Part shown: positions 56,131 through 64,000 of the stretch, in pieces
Layout of the letters: each line of letters starts with the position of its first letter
Numbering within the stretch: position 1 is the stretch's first letter
NCBI GenBank assembly: GCA_029962745.1
Contig: CM057162.1
Location: 13,514,026-13,578,025 of the forward strand
Direction: 5' to 3'
DNA length: 64,000 bases
Source: Echinometra lucunter
Taxonomy: Eukaryota; Echinodermata; Echinoidea; Camarodonta; Echinometridae
Program-made: the position numbers and the translations under genes
The notes under the pieces: model-generated
Database searches by the model: none
What the model was told of the DNA's origin: nothing
What the model saw: only the letters and a program-made list of their open reading frames with translations

Positions 56131-57659
56131 TGGTAAAATGCCTTGATTGCACGAAATCTATAATGATAGGGATTATCCGAACGGTTTATTGTAGAGCTTC
56201 CATTTCTGTTGTTCTCATCTCCGATGAAAACACAGGAAATGCTTTCATGCTTTTGAAATTTTAGAACCCAAGCTGCGCTTAGGTCATCACTTATATTGTA
56301 TGGCGACTTGCAAAATGGTGAATAAAGTTAGAGAAAACACGCTTTTTATAACCTTACTCCCGGATTTTATTCAGAATTAGGCGGATGATACATACATGCA
56401 TGATACTGATAATGAAAAATAAGGAAACATAATGAAATCCATATAAAAACTTATGAACGTATAAGAAGAAAGTAATAGAAAGAAAGCAAAATGATGTTTG
56501 AGAAAACACGCTATTTATTACTTTACACGCTAGTCATTACCTTACTCCCAGATTTTATTGAGAATTAGGCGGAAATCATTCTCAAAAGTATGTCTTTTAA
56601 TTGTATTATCTTTGTTATACGTCTATTTTACAACTACTTTGTACTTATTGCGAATGCAGAAGAAAATAAATAAACAAACAAATTTTCATTCAATGTCTAC
56701 CGAGAAGAAATATTCAGATTTTTATTCTAAATGAAACCTCATTTTATGTTTACATATTTTCAACTACGAGTGATATATAAATACAAATATTATATATATG
56801 TTTATATATATATATATATGTATATATGGTTACTAAAATTAATGTCAAAAAAATGGTGATCATTTACAATTCTCTTTTCTTAAGTAATTATACCAAGTAG
56901 GCATCTTGTGGGACCTAGGCCTATAGTCTGCTTGAAAAGCTTGAATCAGCCATTGCATATCCAGTATTAGCTACACTTCTTTATAGTTAGATTACATGCC
57001 TTTGCTTGATTGCTTTCCATATAGCCAAGGCCTATTTACGTGCACACTATTAATAGTTTGCTTTGAAAGGGTGGATCGGAGAGTGTATTCAAGATTATTG
57101 ATTTAGGGGCAGACAATCCCTCGTAAGCTTCGCCAACCTCTAAAACTTCACATCCTGCTCATTGTAAAAAAGTTGAGAAGGTGCGTGAGTTGAGCGCTGT
57201 CTGGATTGTTACCTCGAATGTTTACAAAAGCGAGAACAAAAGTCGGATTACTCCGTCTGTAGAGGCTTTTATTTATAGATTTTGCTTTTCATTTGTAGCA
57301 AAATAGTGTATCCATGACCTTGCAAGAACTTGGAAACAACACACTGATTTGAAACACAAAGAGTTAAGAAAAAAGGGAATGATTGATATGATTGATATAC
57401 ATATTCATCACCAGGGGCATGTATGTTGGAGGGGGTGGACGAGGGAAGAACCAAGATTATCAGTAAAATGATAAGGGAATTAGACATTATACAGTTATAT
57501 TACCAAGATCTCTCTTTTTTTCTTTTTTTTTTTTTTTTTTGGTCCTCTGACTACACTCTCTTTATCCCCAACCCCTTCATCTCCTTTCAGCTGAATTACA
57601 CTTCGTTGATCTGAAGTTTAATTCATAAAGAGAATTTCGAACTTCACACGATAACGTCA
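56131..57659. other. No gene seen
   Basis: AT-rich. It includes a 'gagaaaacacgct(t/a)ttta' phrase twice (56,332 and 56,501) with 'ttactcccggattttatt' / 'ttactcccagattttatt' after each, an imperfect direct repeat of offset about 170-185 bp, and a (TA)n/(TATG)n run at 56,790-56,830. Confidence 0.5.
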
Positions 57660-58100
57660 TTCTGTTATTATCATTATCATTATCATCATTCTTATTTTTT
57701 ATGAATTCGTTTTTTTTTTCTCCACACTCAAACTATGCTGTAAAATAAACAAATGTAAGCCCCCCCCCCCCCCCCCCCCGAGCCTCGATGATTAATTTTG
57801 CTTGCCCCGCTCCAGGCAACTTGTCAGTGCACCCGGGGAATCATTTTCATTTATTGTGTGTGTGTGTTTGTCAAGAATGTCAATTTGTTCCATTGTCATT
57901 GTATGTGTATCTTTGATTTGCTGAATAAAATGATGATAATGTCAATGATATTGATAATAATAATTATGATGTTGCTGCTGCTGCTGCTGAATATTATTAT
58001 AATTGCTATTACTATTATAGTTATTATTATCATTGTTATAATCATCATCATCATCACCATCATCATCATTATTATCATCGTTATTACTGTTGTTGTCGAA
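57660..58100 (+). repeat. Trinucleotide-rich microsatellite region
   Basis: (ATT/ATC)n clusters at 57,665-57,690 and 57,930-58,095, with (TGC)5-6 at 57,972 and a C-run at 57,761-57,779. Frames rich in Ile/Met across it are composition artefacts. Confidence 0.9.
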
Positions 58101-58960
58101 GAGTTCGGAATATTTTGATCCTTTTTCTTTTCCCTTCCTTTCTAAAAATTTATCTTATTTCAACAATTTTCTTGTTTCTCTCCAATCATTTTCCGATTTG
58201 CAAGGGATGTCACCCCCAAAGACCTTCATGCACGTTGTCATGTTGTATGTAGGCCTAATGGTACATTTTCTTGCTCATAGTTCTGTCAGCTTCGCTCCAA
58301 ACCATAAACACTAATACTCGGTGGAAAGAAACGAAAATGGAAAGCACTTATTTGAAAATCAACTCGAAAGTAAGAGAAGAGTTTGCGTTGGTGCTCCATG
58401 CAGTGACGGAGCTTCGAGTGGCGGCGTCAGGCTGTTTTGAGGGGCAAGATGAGATCATGCATTATTTTTTCCCATTAAATCACAAGCATAAATAAAAAAA
58501 AAACTTTTTACATTCTTCCTTCCCATTTTTCCCTTTTCTTCCACTTTTCTTCATTTCCTCCCTCTCATTTCCTTTTCTTCACTGCCTGGGGGGGGGGGAG
58601 AACCCAAAAGGGGTGGTCGCCCGCCTCCCTGTAGCGTTGCCCCTGCAATAAAGTGGCAATTGATCCAAGTTGCATAAAATATGCTAATTAAACTATGAAA
58701 ATTTTAAAATGTGTGCAAAACCCATAAACGTACGAGTCGACGGGGCGAGGGGGGGGGGCTTGAGGTCTGCATCCCCTCCCCGACACGTTTGTCAAGCACT
58801 AATACTCGGGCAAGCTCTGTTTGTTTTGGTTTGTTATTTTGATTTTTTTACAAGTCATTGTTTTTGTTTTGCTTTTTGGGGGGGGGCACGGCACATGATA
58901 ATCAGCAAAAGCCCTCCACGCCTCCTAAATAAAATTTAGCCTGTGTGTCCATGTGTACAA
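58101..58960. other. No gene; MITE scraps
   Basis: Includes 'cagtgacggagcttcgagtggcg' (58,411) and 'ccctgtagcgttgcccctg' (58,631), wording like termini of 'gtagc' MITEs, and G-runs at 58,589, 58,750 and 58,877. No gene recognised. Confidence 0.4.
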
Positions 58961-59100
58961 GCCTACTCCGATTGGTCAGTTCTTGGTATGAGAGCATGGA
59001 TCACTCTTCGAGTCGAGTTCTACATTGGAAATATATAGTTCTTGAAACACTTTTCTACCTCCAAATCGTTGTCATTTGAATACAAATCAAAACTTTACAG
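58961..59100 (+). repeat. Direct repeat with CCAAT (ATTGG) motif, copy 1
   Basis: 'gcctactccgattggtcagttct' here pairs with 'gcctattctgattggtcggttct' at 60,332. Both continue 'actcttcga.tc.agttc', 'attggaaat' and 'ttttctacc.c.aaatcgtt'. Copy 2 ends at about 60,470. Confidence 0.65.
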
Positions 59101-59127
59101 TCGAGGAAAGGGATATTTGCTATATCT

Positions 59128-59355
59128 CTCTCTCTCTCTCTCTCTTCACTTTTCTTTGTCCTTTTTTTCTCTTCTTTCTTTTCTTTTCCCATTTTCTCCT
59201 TATTTTTCTCTTTTATCTTCTCTTTACTTTTTCTTTTTCTTTTTTTTTCTCCATTTTTCTGTTCTGTTCTCTTTTGTTCTCTTTTATTTTTTTCTTTTAC
59301 GATTTTCTTTTTTTTTTTCTTTTTCTTATCCCCCCCACCCCTCTCTCTCTCTCTG
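59128..59355 (+). repeat. Polypyrimidine (TC/TTTC) tract
   Basis: Almost pure T and C for over 200 bp, starting with (TC)9 and ending 'cccccccacccctctctctctctctgg'. It is the mirror composition of the polypurine block at 35.4 kb. Phe/Leu/Ser frames here are not genes. Confidence 0.9.
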
Positions 59356-59689
59356 GAAAGAAAACGTCAAAAGGGAATTTCGGTTCTAATGAAAACAGTG
59401 GAAAAACCTAAGGTTGCAAGATTTTTTCGGGATATAGTAAATTTGCTAGGATTGTCTCAAGACTAAACTTTCAATCAGGGTCTGTTACTGGACAAAGTGA
59501 AAGTGCGGCACAAAGTGTATTTTGATATGAGGGAGTAGGGTCGGCGGAACCTCCCACCCCAGATAATTTGGAGAAAATCGTTCCCCATTTTTTTTATTTA
59601 TTATTATTATTTTTTTTGCTTGTCTAAAAATTTTCATACTGGCCACCCCCAACTAAAAAACAAAAACAAAAAAACGTTCTACCTTTCTC

Positions 59690-59990
59690 TCTTTCTTTTT
59701 TCTTTCACATCCACTCTCACTCCCCATGCCCATCCCTCTATGTATCGCTTTTCATTCTTTTCAACCCCTTTTTTCTTTTCAACCCCCCATTCTTTTCAAC
59801 AACACTCTATGTATCGCTTTTCATTTTTTTCAACCCCCCTCTTTTTCTTCTTGTACTCTTTTGGTTTCCTCTTTCTTTTTCTTTCACATCCACTCTCTCT
59901 CTCCCCCATGCCCATCCCTCTAAGTATTGTTTTTCATTCTTTACCAATCCCCCTTTTTTCTTCCTGTACTCTTTTTGTTTCAAGACCAAA
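59690..59990 (+). repeat. Pyrimidine-rich tandem duplication, offset about 180 bp
   Basis: 'ctttcacatccactctc' followed by 'atgcccatccctcta' occurs at 59,702 and 59,881; each unit goes on with 'tttttcattctt' and 'cttgtactctttt'-type text. A sub-unit ('tctatgtatcgcttttcatt') is itself repeated at 59,737 and 59,806. Confidence 0.7.
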
Positions 59991-60331
59991 AGTTCAAAGT
60001 TCAAATTCTACTTCCTCAAATTTGCTCTGTCGTCAGCTCAAACTCAAGTCGTCAGCAAAGTCAAATTATAGATAATGATAACACAAAAACAATCCCCCAA
60101 ACCTCAATGAAAATATTCTGAATCTAAAATTCAATATAAATTATGTAAATTAAAATGTATCGTGGCAATGGAGAGTCAGCGTTCGCATATCAGTGAGGTA
60201 CAGAAATAAAGCCATAATAAAGCCCGGCACGCGAGGTGGTCGATCGATCTAATTTGCATAGAATATGCAAATACGAAACAGCGAGCGTGAGATCGAGGGT
60301 AGCGTAATTCATATGGAAATTAGAAAGAGCG

Positions 60332-60470
60332 TGCCTATTCTGATTGGTCGGTTCTCGGCGGAGATCATGAACGTTGCTATGCGCACTCTTCGACTCAAGT
60401 TCGATTGGAAATGTGTTTTATAAACTGTGTTTTCTACCGCAAATCGTTATCTTTTCACAATAAAACAAAG
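60332..60470 (+). repeat. Direct repeat with CCAAT motif, copy 2
   Basis: Partner of 58,961-59,100. It is preceded by an inverted octamer pair, ATTTGCAT (60,252) and ATGCAAAT (60,265), which copy 1 lacks. Confidence 0.6.
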
Positions 60471-60585
60471 CAAACCATTTCGTAAAATCTTTGATCAATC
60501 GAATCATCAAGGATTTATGTTCATCCATGAAGTAAAGAGTTAGATAGAAGGTATGAAAGTGAGCTCGTCTCTCCAATTTTCTCAG

Positions 60586-60650
60586 CCCGCATATATGCGG
60601 GCTCAGTCCACGAGTGGAGAAAACTCAGCCCGCATATATGCGGGCTCAGT
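60586..60650. repeat. Two copies of a perfect 20-bp palindrome
   Basis: AGCCCGCATATATGCGGGCT occurs twice, near 60,585 and 60,626, each followed by 'cagtcc'. Each is a perfect inverted repeat. They sit 10-60 bp inside the TTAACCCGTT terminus, a typical place for transposase-binding palindromes. Confidence 0.85.
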
Positions 60651-62354
60651 CCGGAACGGGTTAAAAAACAACAGGGGATCAGGAAAGCTGACCAGTCTAA
60701 AAGAACCGTTGGGGAGAAGATGATCAAAGATGCAAGATGAGACTTTTGATAAGCTGCCTTAACCCCCCCCCCCCCCCCCCCCGAATTTTCAGGATGTAGA
60801 GATGGGAAGGACAGACACTCTGTGTTCAAACATGCATTCAAATTTTCCATTCAAAGTGTTTTTAGTCAATATCTGAAAACTAGTTTCTCCCTATACTGTA
60901 TAGTAAAATTGTACTACATGACATGTTGTACGCATATTTGTGTGCATTTGCATGCCAGTTATTCCATGTTGATTAGTTTGATTTCTTATTATTAATTTGA
61001 TACAACCCTTTTCATGCTTAAATGCACTTTCTCACTTGGGATTTTGCCCAGTAAAGATGTATTTTCACTTCAAGGGGGGAAGGGGGGGGGGGTGCAATAC
61101 CAGCCATTCTCATATTTTTTTCATCAAAGGTTCATATCAAAAAGAAATTGCAGGAGGGCAGCTATTATAGTGGTTCTTCTGCGGCTTCTGGTGATATGCA
61201 TATATGAAGCATACATTAAACTGTATTACCTTTTCATTTTAATACAGTTATTGCCAAATGAACCATAGTGATTGATATCCACATTTGCCTGGAAAAAAAG
61301 TTAAAATGACCTGAAAAGTAGATAAATGAACTTAGAGAAAAGAGAACCAGGTACATCAGTTGCTTATAACATTATGGAAATTTCCTTATTGAAAATGATA
61401 AGTTTCTTGGGGGATTAAATGAAGATTGAGAGGGTACTTCGGTGCAATGTGGGAAAGAAGTGTAGCAACTGGAGTTAACTTATGACTGTACATATATTAT
61501 TGGACATAAAGTTTTGTAGGACGTTTTCTACAGATTTCCTATTATGATGGATGCTACACATGCCTGTACATCTATCTATTCCATTATCTTGTTCCTGCAG
61601 CATACATTTATACTTTTGTTCTCGCAATAGAAATAAGGCTTTGTACAAGTTACAACACATTTGAAAAGATATGCCCACATATTTTGAGAGTACGTCCCTG
61701 GATTGATAGCAGCATGTCAACAACTCTGAATGGGAGATCATATTTTCAAGTTAACAAATATTTTTTGAATCCCTCTAAATGTCTGCCATTCCTTTTGTAT
61801 TTATTCAAAAGGCATGACACTTTGGGTTTTCCACACACTTCCCTTGATGTATTAATCTTTGGTTTGATCAAGTCGACAGGCAGACAATTTACTGACTGAG
61901 CCAACTCATCTCCTCCATTTCAACATGCTATGAGGTTAAGGATCTAACTGATTATTAATGATAACAATAATGATTATAATCATAATGATAACAGGTTTTG
62001 TATAAGGCTCATTTCTTTCAGAACTGACACTAGTGGCTCTCCACCATTGTTACCATGATGGCTTTAGTATTTTGGCCATTAAAGCACTCTTGCATTTCTA
62101 GGAAATTCTAAGTAGTCATTTAGGTAGCTTATCATAAGTCTCTTCCATCGGTTTTTATTGGCTTCTGGCACCTGGATATTCACATCGGCTTTCCCAATCC
62201 CATGTTGTTTTGTCTACATAAAAATGGGAGGATTAGAAGGGGAAAGATGCGGAGCAGGAAGCCCACTTGAGGCTGCAGTCAGATTGGGCTCTGACTGGTG
62301 ATAGGCTTACTGCAAAGAGGCAACTGTAGATTAAATGTCTTTCCAAAAGACAAT

Positions 62355-62427
62355 GGTGCCACGGTGGACTTGAACTGCCAACCTTGTGATCTACAGTCTA
62401 GCGATGTATCCACTAGACCATAACACC
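62355..62427 (-). repeat. tRNA-like SINE head, copy C
   Basis: Differs from the copy at 49,409 at only a couple of positions (gcggac/gtggac and agtgatg/agcgatg). A and B boxes are intact. Confidence 0.65.
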
Positions 62428-62935
62428 TCAGAAAACACCCAGAAACAACAAAATGTAAAAACAGAGAAATACATAAACAAAAGAATATATAAGAATTGAA
62501 ATCACTTTCAAATTTCTTTCTTTCTTTCATGTTATTTTTTTAATGTTTATAGAAAACTTACTGCCTAGAAATGTCATCTCCAGGACCCTTCATTACTTGA
62601 TTATCACTCACTCAGAATGTGTATTTATGTATACAATTCGCATATGTTCTAAAAATGAAATGGAAAATTACACATTTACTTTGAAATGATGATGGATCAG
62701 TATTCTTTTTCTTTTTGCAGTGATGAATCATGTATCCCAGGGCCCAGTCGCTACCACTCACATACATGTAGCCCCGCCTTTTGGGGTTAGCACACGGATG
62801 AATAATCCTAAATACACATGTAGTAATAATTTGTTATTCCTCATACCCTTTGAAAGGAATGTTGCTTTATACTTCAGAAGAGATGGGAGGACATTCCCAC
62901 CTCTCCCTTGTAGCATCCTGATCAATTGCATTATA

Positions 62936-63378
62936 TAACACCTAAATAAATCCCTGTCATTTGATTGGTTGTTTGATATTGATCATTTGTCCCATTGCAC
63001 TATGACGTCATCATTCGTGCAATTGTGGCTCCATTTACCGTGCAATCTTGGATCCATACGATTTGCTCCATTGCATGAACGCTGAGAGCCCGGCACACTA
63101 CGTACGTGAAATGCTTGCATTTGCAGTGTGCACCACGAACAGCGGGCTAGTGCATAGCGCTATCGATTTATTGCGATTTGATCTATTTTTAGGTGTCATA
63201 TAAATCAAATAATGACTGTTTTTTCATTCGTGCAATGGACAGAATATTTCATTCGGTGAAAGATGAAATTATTGATCCATTCAACCAGGCTGCGCCTCGT
63301 TGAATGGATCATTTCATCTTTCACCTCATGAAATATTCTGTCCATTGCACTCATAAACATTCATTATTTGTATAATAT
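62936..63378. mobile_element. Foldback element unique to copy C
   Basis: About 443 bp absent from copy A, where 'gcaatatatctgtgcc' is uninterrupted; here TATA occurs at both edges. The right part is a long inverted repeat, arms about 63,201-63,285 and 63,299-63,378 (CAATGGACAGAATATTTCAT and GGTGAAAGATGAAAT shared), with a 13-nt loop. A second, shorter pair 'aacacctaaa' (62,937) / 'ttttaggtgt' (63,188) suggests nested insertion. It has a TGACGTCA site near 63,003. No coding sense. Confidence 0.75.
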
Positions 63379-63727
63379 ATCTGTGCCCCATGTACAAGAT
63401 TCATTGAATAATATTAAGTTTTTATAATCACATATTTTATTAACCTTCATAGCTCACTCCCTCCAAAATGGGAAAGAATAACATCAAATAGAAATATTTT
63501 GTTAGCAACCATTTCAAATGAATTTTGCTTTTTACAGAAGAGAAATGCTCATCATTAGTAAAAGATATTTCAGTCACAATAGTTTTTTTAATTTAGCTAT
63601 TGTTTATTGAGGCACTGATCATAATCACATCGCATTGCCAAAAGACCGGGGGGGGGGGGGATAGCAAAAATTTGCCTCAAGATAGCGCTATAATCTTATA
63701 GCACATAAAATGAAGTCACAAACGAGA

Positions 63728-64000
63728 TATTTGAAATAAGAGTATGTCTTTTCGGAGGACACGGACACATTTAAAAAAAAAAAAAAACCCTACAGGCTAC
63801 ACCAGTTATAGAAGGTGGGACTGCCCTGTAAAACCTGTTAAGATTTTTTTCTAACTAAAGCTATTATCGACCCGAAGACGTCATTTGACCAACTTGCACC
63901 TGTGTAACTTTTTGTGCAAAAAAATTAGAATAATGCCTGGGATTGACCTTGCTTGCCTTGCCTTGCCTGTGCAGGATGTGATGTCTTGGCTGGAACATAT
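63728..64000. other. No gene confirmed
   Basis: Ends with 'ccttgcttgccttgccttgcctgtgcag' and then GATGTGATGTCTTGGCTGGA, an acceptor-like site close to the window edge. The frame after it could be an exon start, but the window ends within 30 bases. Confidence 0.3.

Larger units (their letters stand above)
54292..60664. mobile_element. Possible TTAA-bounded element, 6.4 kb, or nested elements
   Basis: TTAA at 54,292 opens TTAACCCGTTGAAGCCGG; TTAA at 60,661-60,664 read inward gives TTAACCCGTTCCGGACTG. Ten bases are shared (TTAACCCGTT). Just inside the right end lie two 20-bp perfect palindromes. Copy C of the local repeat begins right at the outer TTAA. No piggyBac transposase frame is seen. 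The span holds other repeats, so the two ends may belong to separate insertions. Confidence 0.35.
60663..63727 (+). repeat. 2.6-kb local duplication, copy C
   Basis: Sister of copy A (46,853-50,330), same order throughout. It lacks the Harbinger MITE but carries its own foldback insertion (62,936-63,378). Homology to A ends near 63,727, about 110 bp (in A coordinates) before the 2A exon, so that exon was not part of the duplication. Confidence 0.9.

Noticed and set aside
57798..58118. Ile/Met-rich 106-codon frame
   Set aside because: Translation of ATT/ATC microsatellite.
59042..60075. Phe/Leu/Ser-rich frames of 111-151 codons
   Set aside because: They translate TC-rich simple sequence and its tandem duplication.
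63986..64000. Possible exon start after 'ttgcctgtgcag'
   Set aside because: Window ends too soon; read in phase 2 from the 2A exon it would meet a TGA at once, so it is not that gene's next exon.

Overview
This is animal nuclear DNA: AT-rich, intron-bearing, dense in transposable elements and simple repeats, with three scaffold gaps of exactly 500 N. The best guess for the organism is a sea urchin (echinoid). Three things support it. There is an exon coding a start-proximal 2A 'StopGo' peptide (SGDVETNPGP), as described for sea-urchin NLR immune genes and LINEs. There is a 168-bp exon made of two 28-residue leucine-rich repeats of the NLR kind. Runs of poly(G)/poly(C) and 'tacatgta' motifs are frequent. 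No bacterial, organellar or viral genome segment is seen.

Layout. 1-5 kb: a broken CACTA/EnSpm transposase on the minus strand, with a 612-bp block present twice. 5-9 kb: gene-poor, with a spaced direct repeat. 9.1-10.8 kb: a complete non-autonomous hAT element with an 8-bp target duplication. 12.2-14.6 kb: the last three exons of an unnamed animal gene, phase-consistent, with a TGA inside the middle exon and an antisense LINE fragment in the second intron. 15.8-17.7 kb: a TTAA-bounded element and an NLR-type LRR exon. 18.5-27.05 kb: a LINE-rich block with an L1-type ORF1, a 4.3-kb spacer holding a higher-order minisatellite, and an endonuclease/reverse-transcriptase ORF2 with one frameshift and a poly(A) end. 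28.4-30.2 kb: a 1.8-kb coding exon for a disordered, internally repeated protein. 31-40 kb: tandem duplications, a LINE tail, a polypurine tract and short TTAA elements. 40.1-44.1 kb: a possible promoter and first exon, then an exon coding eleven 23-residue repeats and a membrane-like segment. 44-64 kb: a locally triplicated 2.6-kb non-coding unit (46.85, 52.8 and 60.66 kb). It carries tRNA-derived SINE heads and independent MITE insertions. The 2A exon sits just beyond the first copy, at 50.44-50.59 kb.

How it fits together: most of the window is mobile-element sediment between pieces of host genes. Two exons (LRR at 17.5 kb, 2A signal at 50.4 kb) are of the type used by the expanded sea-urchin NLR repertoire. 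They are 33 kb apart, and I cannot show that they belong to one gene; the death and NACHT exons are not visible here. Exon boundaries are read from splice consensus and reading frame only.
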